A DNA stretch of 64,000 bases from Terriglobia bacterium. GTDB taxonomy: Bacteria; Acidobacteriota; Terriglobia; Terriglobales; Acidobacteriaceae. The first letter of the stretch is position 1. Each line of letters starts with the position of its first letter. The stretch is from positions 20,240-84,239 of the forward strand of contig JAIQGE010000020.1 in the NCBI GenBank assembly GCA_020072815.1, in the 5' to 3' direction. The notes under the pieces were generated by a model. That model ran no database searches, was not told the origin of the DNA, and worked only from the letters and a program-made list of their open reading frames with translations. A program made the position numbers and the translations under genes. Positions 1 through 9,607 of this stretch are shown piece by piece.

Positions 1-159
1 CAGCAACCCTACGATCATGTAGAAAGTGGTGGTCTTGCCGGCGCCGTTAGGCCCCAGAAGTCCGACTACTTCAGCTTGATTGATGTGGAGGCTGACGCCA
101 TTTACCACCCGGCGGCCGCGGTACGATTTAGCGATGTCGTCCGTTGCCAGGGTTTGCAT
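1..159 (-). CDS. lptB: LPS export ABC transporter ATPase LptB, N-terminal part (cut by window edge)
   Basis: The ATP-binding subunit that powers lipopolysaccharide extraction from the inner membrane with LptF/LptG/LptC. Only the first 53 residues lie in the window. They show an ABC N-terminus ([18 protein letters not shown]) and a complete Walker [10 protein letters not shown], followed by TFYMIVGLL, which is the wording typical of LptB. The ATG overlaps the stop of the upstream LptC-like gene by one base (TAATG), so the two are translationally coupled. In Terriglobia and many proteobacteria this gene is followed by rpoN, which would lie outside the window. Another ABC ATPase is formally possible, but the coupling to an LptC/OstA protein makes LptB by far the best call. 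Confidence 0.9.
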   Translation of the reverse strand, partial: MQTLATDDIAKSYRGRRVVNGVSLHINQAEVVGLLGPNGAGKTTTFYMIVGLL

Positions 160-2384
160 TACTTCTTGCTCGCGTCTCGGTTCCTAGTTTGGGCTTGGTG
201 GGAGGATTCTCCGCTACCTACGAGCACCCTATCATCGTGGGTAAAGAAAGTCAACGAATCGCCCGAAATTTGACCGTGTTCGGCATCAAAAATGCTAGGG
301 AGTTTCCCCGGAACGCCCGTCAGGACGAACTTCTCCTCCCCCGCGGTATAGACGGCCTGGCTTGCCGTGGCCCGTCGCTGAGGCTGCTGAATCCGTATAT
401 CTCCTTGTGCCACAATACGATCCAGTTGGCTGGCTGGCTGCGAGCCGGCCTGGCTGCCACGCGCAGTCAGCAGGATCTGGACGGTGTCCGCATCAATGGT
501 GGAGTCTTCGACTTTGGCCGTCACCTTGCCAGTAAACACCGCTTTTCGCTCGGAATCCACATATGTGAGCTTGTCCGCCGTCACGTTGACCGGGGTGGAT
601 TTGCCCTTTTTGTCGGTTGTGACGAAAACCGTGGTCACCCGGGAGGTGGAATCGCCCTGGGCCAGCAGGCTGCGGTGCAGCTTGTCAAAGGTAATGGCCG
701 GCGCGTCCACGATGTTGGCTCCCTGCCACAGCCGGGCATGGGCGTATTTTGCCACTCCTGCGCTGCGGCTGGCCGTAGCCGAAGTTCCGGTCACGTGGAC
801 CGGCTCCCCGGAAGCCAGCATCCCGCCAGCTTGCGGTTTCAAGTCGTTGTAGGTGGTCTTAACGTGGCCCGTAGCGACGGCGCTCTCGGTCTTGCGCAGA
901 AGCTGGATGCTGTCCGCGGTGATGGTGGCCCCGGAATCCACCACGCGAGGCGAACCAATGAGGGTAAAGCTCTCGTCCGCCGGATTGTAGCGGCCGCGGT
1001 TGGCCGTTGCCGTGCGCTGGCCTTGCTCAAAGTGAAAGTCGCCGGTCAGGTCGCCCGCAGTGATTTCACCTTTATCGTTAAAACTGGCGTTGAGTTCGCG
1101 GCTGGTGGCCACCTGGTCGGGTTGTCCCGGGCTTGACGAAACGATTCGCGCGTCAGGGCTGCCAACGATGGACACCGGGCGGTTCTGGCTATTGAATCGC
1201 GCTTGCAGCCGCGCCGCGCTGATGGTGGTGACGGATGCCCCTTTGCTCAGGATGATCTTTCCCGGGCCGTCGGACGTGGTCGCCGACTGGATGAGCTTGC
1301 CGTCTTTGATCGCCAAATCCACTGCCGCAGCTTGAATCTGCCGCGACTTGCCCTCCGCTCCCTCTTTCAAATCCACCGCGTCTTCCGCCCGGGCTGAGGT
1401 CACACGGTTTTTGGCGCCAAAGGTGAGCAGGACCCGCCCGGCTTTGCCTTGCGCCGGCGCGTCACCGCGGCGCTGAAAGTCCACGCCGCCGGAGAGCGTC
1501 CCGGAACGGAGCTGGTTTCCCGCAGCCAGCACCAGTTCGCCTTGGGGCGCGGTCACATCAAAGCCCTTCGGGCCTCCCACGGAACTGCGTACGTGACCCG
1601 AACCGAGAATTCGTTCCACCGTGTTGTCCTGGGTCAGCACCACGGTGATTTTGTCCGCCAACAGAAGGCGCGGCGGTTGATCAATCCTGGCGCCGTGCAG
1701 AACAATGTTGCGCGGCTCCTTGCTGATGGTGGCGCTTTGTCCGGTGATGCTGGCTTTTTGCTTGTCCGTAGTGTCAATTTTCACGGCGGACTTCAGTGTA
1801 AGGACGCTGCTGTGCGAATCGTAAGTAGCTCCCATGGCCGAACCGCCGGCTTCCGGCACACGAAACTCGATCTTCTCTTTGGTCTGCGCAATTCCGCTGT
1901 TGCGGTTGAAGGTGAGACCGCGGGTCTTTACGTGGATCAGGTTCTGGGTCTCCCGCGTGGCGGCTTGATTGGGCTGAGCGACGACTTTGGTGTTGGCGTC
2001 CAGATCTATCTGTACTTCGCCCTCAGCGCTGATGTCTCCCGACGCTGGATCAAAGACGAAGAGCGATCCGTAGATGTGGTCTGAACGGTCTTCGTCGCGC
2101 CCGTAGATCACAATGCTTACGTCGTGCAACTCACCACGGCCGGAATCTTTGTAGCGCAGAAAGCGGGAGGCGTGGACGGTGAACAGCGTCTTGCCGCCCT
2201 CCGATTGGGCAAAAGTGAAGCCTTCCGCGCTCTCGGCCGTATTGGCCGGCAAGTTGGTGACAGGCCGCTGCACGCCATGGCCCGACTTCAAGATCCCGCG
2301 GACGTAGAACCCCGCTGCCACCAGCACGGCGATTACCGCCCCGGCGGCGAACAATCTTCGGAGTTTGTTGGTGTCCCAGGCCAC
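159..2384 (-). CDS. LptC/LptA-like fusion, LPS transport periplasmic protein
   Basis: Predicted bitopic inner-membrane protein that would carry LPS across the periplasm. It has a short cytoplasmic N-terminus and one membrane helix at about residues 11-29. An LptC-like beta domain follows (about 45-190: [19 protein letters not shown], then acidic beta strands). The remainder is a long run of OstA/LptA-like beta-jellyroll segments with recurring phrases such as [21 protein letters not shown] and [19 protein letters not shown]. At 741 residues it is roughly twice LptC plus LptA, so the bridge may be built into one chain. Start ATG at 2384; the stop overlaps the lptB start. The LptC/OstA relationship is recognised from motif style; the number of OstA units is my estimate. 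Confidence 0.82.
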   Translation of the reverse strand: MAWDTNKLRRLFAAGAVIAVLVAAGFYVRGILKSGHGVQRPVTNLPANTAESAEGFTFAQSEGGKTLFTVHASRFLRYKDSGRGELHDVSIVIYGRDEDRSDHIYGSLFVFDPASGDISAEGEVQIDLDANTKVVAQPNQAATRETQNLIHVKTRGLTFNRNSGIAQTKEKIEFRVPEAGGSAMGATYDSHSSVLTLKSAVKIDTTDKQKASITGQSATISKEPRNIVLHGARIDQPPRLLLADKITVVLTQDNTVERILGSGHVRSSVGGPKGFDVTAPQGELVLAAGNQLRSGTLSGGVDFQRRGDAPAQGKAGRVLLTFGAKNRVTSARAEDAVDLKEGAEGKSRQIQAAAVDLAIKDGKLIQSATTSDGPGKIILSKGASVTTISAARLQARFNSQNRPVSIVGSPDARIVSSSPGQPDQVATSRELNASFNDKGEITAGDLTGDFHFEQGQRTATANRGRYNPADESFTLIGSPRVVDSGATITADSIQLLRKTESAVATGHVKTTYNDLKPQAGGMLASGEPVHVTGTSATASRSAGVAKYAHARLWQGANIVDAPAITFDKLHRSLLAQGDSTSRVTTVFVTTDKKGKSTPVNVTADKLTYVDSERKAVFTGKVTAKVEDSTIDADTVQILLTARGSQAGSQPASQLDRIVAQGDIRIQQPQRRATASQAVYTAGEEKFVLTGVPGKLPSIFDAEHGQISGDSLTFFTHDDRVLVGSGESSHQAQTRNRDASKK

Positions 2385-2487
2385 TTAGTCTTCATCTTAA
2401 ATGATGGGCTGGGGAATCGCCGGAATCGCGCGTGATCGCCGACATCCCACCCCAGCCAGCGCAAAACCGGCGCGGTCCGGGGACCCC

Positions 2488-2505
2488 GATCGCCGTGATC
2501 AGCGG
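2488..2505. repeat. Dispersed GATCGCCGTGATC repeat, copy 1
   Basis: The short unit GATCGCCGTGATC lies in the recJ-lptC gap (2385-2605). The same unit recurs at 39792-39827, 46555-46579 and, slightly degenerate, 47188-47230. The gap otherwise shows nothing I can name. Confidence 0.5.
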
Positions 2506-2605
2506 TCTTCCCTTGACCAACTCTCGAGTGACAGATTAGCGGATGGGAACAAAGCGGATTGCCAGGGATTGCCAAAATCGCCGGAATTAATATCGCTGTA
2601 AAGAC

Positions 2606-4372
2606 TTACGTGTAAACAGGAACCGCTGCCGGCGACGATTTCTTGAAATCCTCCAGCGTCAGTTCCAGCCCGCCAAACTCCGGATGCAGGTTCATGGTGA
2701 TGGTGTAGGCCAAGTCCAGCAGCTCGCCGGGCAAGTAGGCGTCCGCCTGGAGCCGCTGTGCCATCCGCCAGCCGACCGCCTCATAACTAAAGCCGGCTTT
2801 GTCCGGCCGCTTTTGGTTCACGCGCAGCTTGATGTGCTTCTCTTTGATGATCCTGGGCGGGACCAGCAGGCTTACGCCCTGGCTGGCAAACACCGGCTCA
2901 GGATTGCCTTGGCCGAAAGGCTCCAGCTTGCCGACCTGCTCCAGCAACGCAGGCGTGACGTCACCTAGCGGAAGCTCGGCGTCTATATCAATCGACGGCA
3001 CGAAATCATCTACTGTAAGAATGTTTTGTGCAAATTGGTTCAAGCGTTGCTTTAAGTCTGGCAAGCGATCGCTGGGAAGAGCAAATCCTACCGCGTGCGC
3101 GTGGCCTCCGAAGCGGGTAAACAGATCGTGGCAGGATTCCAGAGCTTCCAGCAGATGAAAGGCCTTGATGGACCGTCCTGACCCGTGGGCTTCTTCGCCT
3201 TCGCGCGCGATCACCAATGCCGGACGCCCGGTCTTTTCCACCACCCGTGACGCTACAATGCCCACCACGCCACGATGCCAGCCTTCGCCGTCAAGCACCA
3301 TGCAGAACTTGCCGGAAAGATCAGGTTCCGCGGCAAGCTGGGCATCAATATCGGTCACGATGCGCGCCTCTTCATTCTGCCGCTCGGTGTTGAGCTCGTC
3401 CAACTTCGTGGCGATTTCCCGGCAGCGCTCCACGTCTTTCGACGTGAACAGCTCGATCACGTCGCGCGCCACGTCCATGCGCCCGGCGGCGTTGATGCGC
3501 GGACCCAGGCGGAAACCGACGTCGCCTGCGCCCAGCGCCCGTCCCAACCCGGACAGCCCGGCCACTTCCATCAGCGCTTTCAGCCCGCCGTTCACCGGGC
3601 GACGCAGACCTTCCAGCCCCAGTTTGGCGATGACCCGGTTCTCGCCCTTGAGTTCGACGGCGTCGGCAATGGTGGCCATGGCCAGCATCTTCAGAAACGA
3701 TGGAACCAGCCGCGCCTGGTCGGATGAATCTTTGAATTTCGCAAACAGCGCTTGCGCCACTTTGAAGGCCACGCCGGCGCCGCACAGCGCTTTGTTGGGA
3801 TAGTCGCACCCCTGCTGGTTGGGGTTGAGCACCGCCAGCGCATTGGGCACGCCTTCGTGCGCTTCGGGCAGATGATGGTCGGTTACGATCAGGTCCACGC
3901 CCACGCGCCGCGCGGTGTCAGCGGCCTGGAATGCGCGGATGCCGGTGTCCACGCTGATCACCAGCTTTACCCCGGCGGCCGCGGCACGTTCTATCACGTC
4001 ATCCTTGATGCCGTAGCCTTCCTTGATGCGGTGCGGGACGTGGAAGTCCGCCGAGCCGCCGCACAACTCGATGGCCGTCTTGAGGATGACGACGGCGGTG
4101 GTGCCGTCCACGTCGTAGTCGCCATAGATAAGGATGCTTTCCTGGTTGGCGATGGCCGCGCTGATTCGCTCGACCGCCTCGGTCATCCCGCGCAGGAGAT
4201 AAGGAGAGTGCAACTGGTCTAGCGATGGAGTAAGAAACTTGTGAGCTTCGGCCGCGGTGGTCACGCCGCGCAAGACCAGCAGACGGGCGAGAATGGCGGA
4301 GACGCCGGCTTCAGCGCGCAGTTTCTCGAGGACTGCCGGATCGGGATTGAGGTAATTCCAACAAGAGCGCAT
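2606..4372 (-). CDS. recJ: Single-stranded-DNA-specific exonuclease RecJ
   Basis: 5'-3' single-strand exonuclease of recombination and mismatch repair. The DHH phosphoesterase motifs are intact: YGDYDVDGTT (motif I), ISVDTGI, VTDHHLPE (DHH motif), and GPRINAAGRMDVA. The DHHA1 RNA/DNA-binding part carries GSGRSIKAF and FGGHAHAVGFAL, followed by an OB-fold segment with EPFGQGNPEP. The open frame extends 32 codons further upstream, but that extension is read from a repeat region. I choose the ATG at 4372 (MRSCWNYLNP), which gives 588 residues, normal for RecJ. It lies upstream of the lptC-like gene in the same direction with a 221-base gap. Confidence 0.95.
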   Translation of the reverse strand: MRSCWNYLNPDPAVLEKLRAEAGVSAILARLLVLRGVTTAAEAHKFLTPSLDQLHSPYLLRGMTEAVERISAAIANQESILIYGDYDVDGTTAVVILKTAIELCGGSADFHVPHRIKEGYGIKDDVIERAAAAGVKLVISVDTGIRAFQAADTARRVGVDLIVTDHHLPEAHEGVPNALAVLNPNQQGCDYPNKALCGAGVAFKVAQALFAKFKDSSDQARLVPSFLKMLAMATIADAVELKGENRVIAKLGLEGLRRPVNGGLKALMEVAGLSGLGRALGAGDVGFRLGPRINAAGRMDVARDVIELFTSKDVERCREIATKLDELNTERQNEEARIVTDIDAQLAAEPDLSGKFCMVLDGEGWHRGVVGIVASRVVEKTGRPALVIAREGEEAHGSGRSIKAFHLLEALESCHDLFTRFGGHAHAVGFALPSDRLPDLKQRLNQFAQNILTVDDFVPSIDIDAELPLGDVTPALLEQVGKLEPFGQGNPEPVFASQGVSLLVPPRIIKEKHIKLRVNQKRPDKAGFSYEAVGWRMAQRLQADAYLPGELLDLAYTITMNLHPEFGGLELTLEDFKKSSPAAVPVYT

Positions 4373-4380
4373 GTTTGTTT

Positions 4381-4455
4381 CAGGGGCTGAAGCCCGATCT
4401 TTTCTAAAACGCAAACGGGACGGCTGAAGCCATCCCCTGATACCTACAGGGGCTG
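4381..4455. repeat. GGGGCTGAAGCC intergenic repeat cluster
   Basis: Three close copies of (GGG)GCTGAAGCC occur at about 4382, 4420 and 4448, with CCCCTGATACCTACAGGGG between the last two forming a short inverted repeat. They sit immediately upstream of the chosen recJ start. Short GC-rich repeats of this type are common in acidobacterial intergenic DNA; function unknown. Confidence 0.6.
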
Positions 4456-4490
4456 AAGCCAAAACCAAATCAAACCCTGGTTTTCAACTC

Positions 4491-4955
4491 TCATTCTTCT
4501 TCCGTGTCCGTATCGTCAATCAGGATGCCGTCGTAATCGTCGGCCATGTTTTCCAGGCGCTGGTAGCTCTCATACCACGCGGTGGAGACTTCGTAGAGGA
4601 AGACCACACCCTGGCAGGGGAAACCGAGTTGGACGAATCCTAGCTTGCCGACAAAATTGCGCAGCCAGCGGGCCTCTTCTAGGTCTTCTTCACTCATGTA
4701 CTCGATTTCCTGGAGGCGGTTCACCAGCAGGTCAACATCTTCCTTGTCCAGGTCAACATGGTGCATGGTGACAAAGGCCACGCCCGCGGCCTTGGCCAGT
4801 TCCACAAAATCTTTCCAGGCGTCGGGATGGTCTTCGTCAGCGGTCCAGGGGACGTTGGGGACTTCGTCGCTGATGAAGGCGTTGAAGCGGCGCAGGCCGT
4901 GGCCTTCAATGAAGGCCACCATGTCATCTTTCAGATTGTGCAGGTCTTGATCCAT
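4491..4955 (-). CDS. Conserved-looking acidic cytoplasmic protein, function unknown
   Basis: A 154-residue soluble, strongly acidic protein with no signal peptide and no membrane segment. The sequence alternates predicted helices (LKDDMVAFIEGHGLRRF, SEEDLEEARWLRNFVGKL) and a few strands (VAFVTMHHVDLD, GVVFLYEVSTAWYE), and ends in an acidic tail (DDTDTEEE). Size and composition recall small regulators such as RraB-type proteins, but I see no diagnostic motif and do not claim that family. It lies 22 bases upstream of the longest reading of recJ and in the same direction, so cotranscription is possible. Confidence 0.75.
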   Translation of the reverse strand: MDQDLHNLKDDMVAFIEGHGLRRFNAFISDEVPNVPWTADEDHPDAWKDFVELAKAAGVAFVTMHHVDLDKEDVDLLVNRLQEIEYMSEEDLEEARWLRNFVGKLGFVQLGFPCQGVVFLYEVSTAWYESYQRLENMADDYDGILIDDTDTEEE

Positions 4956-5168
4956 GAGGTAGAGAACATATGATAGCGCGTTCCTGAGGGAAAAGAGAAA
5001 AGCGAGCAGTGGAGAATCCGCTGCCGAGTAGAGCTGCTGAAACGAACCGGATATCGAGCGCCTGCGTTCTTTGGAGAGGCATCGCTGCGCTCCCGTTGGA
5101 AAATATCAGTTTTCTGCCCAGAGCAAGATGTACCACAACTCTGATTTGTCAACCCTTCTGGGGCTACT

Positions 5169-6086
5169 TTAGGTTAGCAATCTATTGAAATACTCGATTA
5201 CCGCCATCGTGACTCGAAGAATAAAGTCCGCATCAGCTTTCTTGAAAACGTGCGCTGGCCCCGAGTGCAGTTGTGGACTTGCCACGTCCCAGATCAGTTG
5301 CATTTGGCCAGAGAGCAGCTTGGCTTCTTCGTTATCGATCGTCAAATTATCCGCGATAAAGGTCTCAACGCGTTGCCTGAACTTAGCAGCTTGGCCTAGA
5401 GATGACGGTCTGGAATCCAATATTGTTTCTATTGCTTTCCTGCAATGCACTGCGGACTTGTCGAACTGACCTCCGGACAGGCACTTCTTGGCTTCCTGTA
5501 TTTCTTTTACAGATGCTGGGAGTGCCTGAGCGATGAGCCCGGCTCCGTAGCGGACTTCAAGAACCTCCAAGCCCTGGTATCCGAGTCCCGGCAAAAGGTG
5601 ATCGACCCATTGGGACCGCGGGATCACAAAGTTTAGGCCATCAACGCGGCCAGAATGAAAGCTGGACAATCCGTTGTTCGTGTGTAGTGCGAACAGCAGC
5701 TTAAAGGTGAGCTGTATTCGGAGATCAGCCCCGGCGCGGTCGTCCTCAATTCTTGTAAGGGTCGTCAGATCAAGAGGAATTTCAAATGTGACTTGTGTTG
5801 TCCTGGGAAACTTTTCGTCATAGGCATCCAGGAGAATGTCTTCCTGGAATCGGGCCACAACTCGTTGTTCTGGTGAATGTAACTGGCCCATCGCGCGAAT
5901 AAGGGAAATGGGTCTCAAGCGGATTCCCTCTTGGGTGTATTCTCGCCAAGGATGTAGCGCGATGTTAGTGCAAATTCTTAACAACGGAAAATCAGGTCCA
6001 CCTGACGCATTGATATTTGTAAGCTCGAACTTCATGGTCCCCAGCTGATCGCTGAGGCTGCTCATGTAAATGTTGCCCTCTGGCAT
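5169..6086 (-). CDS. Unknown protein with HEPN/DUF4145-like C-terminal helical domain
   Basis: A 305-residue soluble protein. The N-terminal two thirds look beta-rich with no motif I recognise. The last ~110 residues are helical and read like HEPN-type domains that end defence-related or DUF4145-type proteins: EAKKCLSGGQFDKSAVHCRKA, then a PQLHSG turn and ADADFILRVTMAVIEYFNRL. The open frame runs to 6263, but the ATG at 6086 has a clear GGAGGG eight bases upstream, so I start there (MPEGNIYMSS). The gene and the ~500 bases upstream are visibly AT-richer than neighbouring operons, which suggests horizontal acquisition. No partner toxin or nuclease lies beside it. The HEPN assignment is inference from pattern only. 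Confidence 0.65.
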   Translation of the reverse strand: MPEGNIYMSSLSDQLGTMKFELTNINASGGPDFPLLRICTNIALHPWREYTQEGIRLRPISLIRAMGQLHSPEQRVVARFQEDILLDAYDEKFPRTTQVTFEIPLDLTTLTRIEDDRAGADLRIQLTFKLLFALHTNNGLSSFHSGRVDGLNFVIPRSQWVDHLLPGLGYQGLEVLEVRYGAGLIAQALPASVKEIQEAKKCLSGGQFDKSAVHCRKAIETILDSRPSSLGQAAKFRQRVETFIADNLTIDNEEAKLLSGQMQLIWDVASPQLHSGPAHVFKKADADFILRVTMAVIEYFNRLLT

Positions 6087-6763
6087 TCTGTCCACCCTCC
6101 GACAAGCCCGTGAGCTATTGTGCCGTTGAGCTTTGAATTCTAAAGATACCAATAGTCGGCTGGAATGTCCTGTGGCGTTTGGCCCTCTGAGTGACCAACC
6201 CACATTCGGTCGTTCGTCTGATTCCGGAAGAAGTGGCCCAAGCAGAAATTGCACCGGCGACACGATTTTGCTTGCGATAGCGAATGGAATACGATATACT
6301 GCGCTGGATTATTTGTCTTGGTGGGCAAAACTACGCTGCGGCACATGGAGCGCGCATCAGGCCTTGACAGCGATTCGCATGAACCTCCAAATTTGGCTGC
6401 GATTCTTAATAAACTATTCACAATCAATCGTTTACGATAAAACTGTACCTTCTAGTAAACACTTGGGTGACCGTTGGGTCGAATGCAATAACCCTTTTAT
6501 TTTCAGTGCAAGCCTTAGGGGAGGGGTACCCCCTGGGTTATCGAAGTGGTTGATGACTTCTAAGTAAATCCCGAATCCGCCCAGGCGGTGAAAAGAAGAT
6601 CTTTGAAAACTGATGCGGGTTCCTGCGAAGAAACTTCGACAGAGGCAGGAGTGCCTCCACCCCGCCACGCGAAGCGCGCGCCGGGGCCCCGGCGCCTGTG
6701 CCACACGGTTCTCCACGATCGCGGCATCTCGTGCTTTATCCGCGGTGGCTCGCCCTGCGGTAT
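6087..6763. other. 677-base gap, AT-rich part plus a GC palindrome, no supported gene
   Basis: The first ~450 bases continue the AT-rich island and contain only short open frames without domain-like sequence or good start signals. The remainder holds inverted sequences: GGGGTACCCC near 6525, GAGGCAGGAGTGCCTC near 6645, and a perfect 18-base palindrome of GCGCCGGGG with its complement at 6678-6695. The right edge borders the histidine-kinase stop, so part of this may act in transcription termination, but there is no clear T-run. Confidence 0.5.
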
Positions 6764-8164
6764 TTAGTACGGAGAATAGCTGACCGGCAAGGCGATCACG
6801 GCCTCGCAGCCGGTGCGGTCGGTGCGGTTGGCCAGTTGCAGAACGCCGCCGTGGGCTTCCGCAATTTGCCGGCTCAGGATCAGTCCAATGCCGCTGCCGC
6901 CGTGCTTGGTGGTGAAGAACGGGACGAAGAGGTTGTCACTGTTCAGGAGGCCCAGGCCTTCGTCGCGGATAAAGACCTCAACGCTGCGGGCGTTGGTCCG
7001 CCAGCCGACTTCGACTGAGCCGGGATGCTTCAACGACGGGTCCAGCGACGCGTCCACGGCGTTGCGAACCAGGTTGATGAGGACTTGCTGGAGTTGGTCG
7101 GGATCGGCGTCAATCATCACCGTGGGGCCTTCCAGCACGCGCACCGGCAGCCGCCTTTCCAGCGACGCTACCAGCGCCACCAGCGGGCCGATCTCAATCC
7201 GGCTGCGCGTGGGCGCGGGCATACGCGCCAGTTGCGTGTAAGCCTGCATAAAGCGGTTGAGCGATTCCACGCGATTTTCAATCACCTTCAGCCCCTGCTG
7301 CATGTCCTGGCCAACTTCCGCCGGCAGACCGGCGCGCGCGGTGAGCGACGCCAGCGTGCCGACGATAGACTTAATGGGCGCCAGCGAATTGTTCAGCTCA
7401 TGCCCCAGGACGCGAATCAGGCGCTGCCACGCCTGGCGCTCTTCTTCGCGCAATGCGCGGCTCAGGTCAGAGACGATCAGCAACTGGTGCGGCACGCCGT
7501 TCTCGCGAAATGACGTCTGGCTGATGGCCCAGCGGCCGTGCTTGCCGGGAAAAGTCATCTGCAGCGTCTGCGGCCCGGGCGAGTTGAGAAATTCCTGGAG
7601 GCCAAGTTCCTCGGCGGTGAGTCCCAGCATACGCGGAGCGATGCGGCCCATGAGCTGTTCGCCGGCGCGGTTTACGATCCGCAGGCGCTGTTGCTGGTCA
7701 AAAGTGAAGACCGCAACGTCAATCTCCATCATCACTTTCTTCAGCAGGGCGGTGGCTTCCAGCGCGCTGACTTTTTCCACTTGCAGGCGGTTGGCCAGCG
7801 CGTTGATCTCAAAGATCAGGTCAGCCAGCGAATCTTCCCGGCTGCCGCCGCGCAGGCGAAAGGAGAAATCATCTTCGCGAATGGCGGCCACCATGTTGGA
7901 GAGAGTTTGCAGCGGGCGGATCACCTGGCCGTGCAGAGCGGAGGTCCCAATCAGCCATCCTACGGCGATGAACAACGTGATGGTCCACTTCAGTTCCAGG
8001 GAATGGCCGCCGAACCACAACAGCAGTTCCGCCACCAGCACGCCGGGCAAGCTGATGAGCAGCGCCATCAGAGTCATGCGGGTATCAAACTTCAGCCTCT
8101 GTTTTACCGGGGGGCGGGGCGGGCCGGTGACGGAGATGGATTCGAACTGCGGATCAGAGGCCAT
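6764..8164 (-). CDS. NtrY-like membrane sensor histidine kinase
   Basis: Sensor kinase of a two-component pair with the regulator immediately upstream. Two membrane helices (about residues 31-50 and 60-76) are followed by a HAMP-like linker (VIRPLQTLSNMVAAI), a PAS domain (about 145-235) and the transmitter. The phospho-acceptor is His255 in LGHELNNSLAPI; N box LINLVRNAVDA, G1 DEGLGL and G2 GGSGIGL are all present, so it should be active. The H-box form with ELNNSLAP is typical of NtrY/AtoS-like kinases paired with sigma54 activators. Its start overlaps the end of the regulator gene by 11 bases. It is the last gene of the 16126-6764 operon. The signal is unknown; location beside exporter permeases suggests envelope or antimicrobial stress. 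Confidence 0.92.
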   Translation of the reverse strand: MASDPQFESISVTGPPRPPVKQRLKFDTRMTLMALLISLPGVLVAELLLWFGGHSLELKWTITLFIAVGWLIGTSALHGQVIRPLQTLSNMVAAIREDDFSFRLRGGSREDSLADLIFEINALANRLQVEKVSALEATALLKKVMMEIDVAVFTFDQQQRLRIVNRAGEQLMGRIAPRMLGLTAEELGLQEFLNSPGPQTLQMTFPGKHGRWAISQTSFRENGVPHQLLIVSDLSRALREEERQAWQRLIRVLGHELNNSLAPIKSIVGTLASLTARAGLPAEVGQDMQQGLKVIENRVESLNRFMQAYTQLARMPAPTRSRIEIGPLVALVASLERRLPVRVLEGPTVMIDADPDQLQQVLINLVRNAVDASLDPSLKHPGSVEVGWRTNARSVEVFIRDEGLGLLNSDNLFVPFFTTKHGGSGIGLILSRQIAEAHGGVLQLANRTDRTGCEAVIALPVSYSPY

Positions 8165-9566
8165 ACTTTTGCATGCGGCGGTACAGAGCGCTTCGGCTCA
8201 AACCAAGCGCCTCGGCTGCATGGCTGATGTTGCCTGCATGACGCGTGAGCGCTTTGCGGATGAGCAGGCATTCTACTTCTTCCAGGCCCATATCTTCTAT
8301 TTTGGCCGATCCGGCGCGCTCGGCTTCCAGGCCCAGGTCTCCGGGGAGAACCTGGTCGCCCACGCTCATCAGCACCGCGCGTTCAATCGAGTGGTCAAGC
8401 TCGCGCACGTTGCCGGGCCAGGGATGCTCCATCAGTTTCTGCAGCACGGCAGGCTCAAACCCCTTGAGCGGCTTGCGATAACGCTGGGCATAAAGTTTGA
8501 GAAAGTGCGCCGCCAGCAGAGGAATGTCTTCCTTGCGTTCACGCAAAGGCGGAATATGCAGCTCCACGGTGTTGAGGCGGAAGAGAAGGTCAGAGCGGAA
8601 GCGGCCCTCGGCGCATTCCAGCTTGAGGTCAGCGTTGGTTGCGGAGACCACGCGCACGTCAACCTTGTGGGTCTTGGACGACCCCACGCGCTCCATCTCG
8701 CCGATTTCCAGCACGCGCAGCAGCTTGGCTTGCTGCTTCAGGGGGACGTTGGCGATCTCATCGAGAAACAGCGTGCCGTGGTCGGCCAGTTCGAAGCGGC
8801 CAACGCGGTCAGCCCGCGCATCGGTGAAGGCGCCTTTCACGTGTCCAAAAAGTTCGCTTTCAAACGTGCCTTCCGGCAAGCCGCCGGTGTTGACGGTGAT
8901 CATGGGCCGTCCGGAGCGGGAAGACAGCGCGTGCAGCGTCTGGGCGACAACCTCTTTGCCGGTCCCGTGCTCGCCTGTGATGAGCACGTTGGCGTCACTG
9001 GGGCCGATGCGGCTGATCAGCGTGAGCAACGGCTGCATGGCGTTGGACTCAGCGATGAATGTGGGACGGTTCTGCGCGCGGAGCAAACTGTTTTCCGCTT
9101 CCAGGCGTTCGGCCCGGCGCATGGCGCGATAGAGATCAACCTGGGTACGAATGATGGTGAGCAGCCGGGGATTGTCCCAGGGTTTTTGGATGAAGTCGCG
9201 CGCGCCGCGACGCATGGCTTCCACGGCAAGTTCCACGCTGCCCCAAGCGGTCATCACCACGATTGGGAGCCGGCTGTCCGCCGATTGCACCCGGCCCAGC
9301 AGCTCCATGCCTTCCTGGCCGGACGTGGTGTCACGCTGGTAGTTCAGGTCCATGAGCATCACGTCAAACTCGCCGCTCTGGACCGACTCCAGCGCCGCGG
9401 CGGGGTTGCTGACGGTCTCAATCGCGTAGCCTTCGGCTTTCAGCAGCAGGCGCAGGGCTTCGCGCACGTCGGCCTGGTCGTCCGCGATCAAGATGCGCGC
9501 CGGGCCGGCCTTGGCGACGGCCGGAGCGAATTCAATTTCCTGTGCTTTGGTTGGCACCCTTGACAC
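8154..9566 (-). CDS. Sigma54-dependent response regulator, NtrC family
   Basis: Receiver, AAA+ and Fis-type helix-turn-helix domains in order. The receiver has the acidic pair ADD and phospho-acceptor Asp73 in MLMDLNYQ. The AAA+ domain has Walker A GEHGTGKE, Walker B GTLFLDEI, and a sigma54-contact loop that reads GAFTDA rather than the canonical GAFTGA. The C-terminal helix-turn-helix is LGLSRSALYRRMQKYGL. The listed start is a GTG with a GGAG only one base away; a second GTG at 9557 has the same GGAG at a better distance (8 bases) and may be the real start. Same operon as the ABC exporter genes upstream, which it probably controls. Confidence 0.92.
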   Translation of the reverse strand: MSRVPTKAQEIEFAPAVAKAGPARILIADDQADVREALRLLLKAEGYAIETVSNPAAALESVQSGEFDVMLMDLNYQRDTTSGQEGMELLGRVQSADSRLPIVVMTAWGSVELAVEAMRRGARDFIQKPWDNPRLLTIIRTQVDLYRAMRRAERLEAENSLLRAQNRPTFIAESNAMQPLLTLISRIGPSDANVLITGEHGTGKEVVAQTLHALSSRSGRPMITVNTGGLPEGTFESELFGHVKGAFTDARADRVGRFELADHGTLFLDEIANVPLKQQAKLLRVLEIGEMERVGSSKTHKVDVRVVSATNADLKLECAEGRFRSDLLFRLNTVELHIPPLRERKEDIPLLAAHFLKLYAQRYRKPLKGFEPAVLQKLMEHPWPGNVRELDHSIERAVLMSVGDQVLPGDLGLEAERAGSAKIEDMGLEEVECLLIRKALTRHAGNISHAAEALGLSRSALYRRMQKYGL

Positions 9567-9607
9567 TCTCCAAATTCAAACTGCTAATTCGTTTGCGACA
9601 TATGTTT

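Noticed and set aside
7257..9563. A 768-codon plus-strand open frame antisense to the two-component genes
   Set aside because: It is the antisense shadow of the histidine kinase and regulator, both of which have complete families and motifs; the shadow has none.
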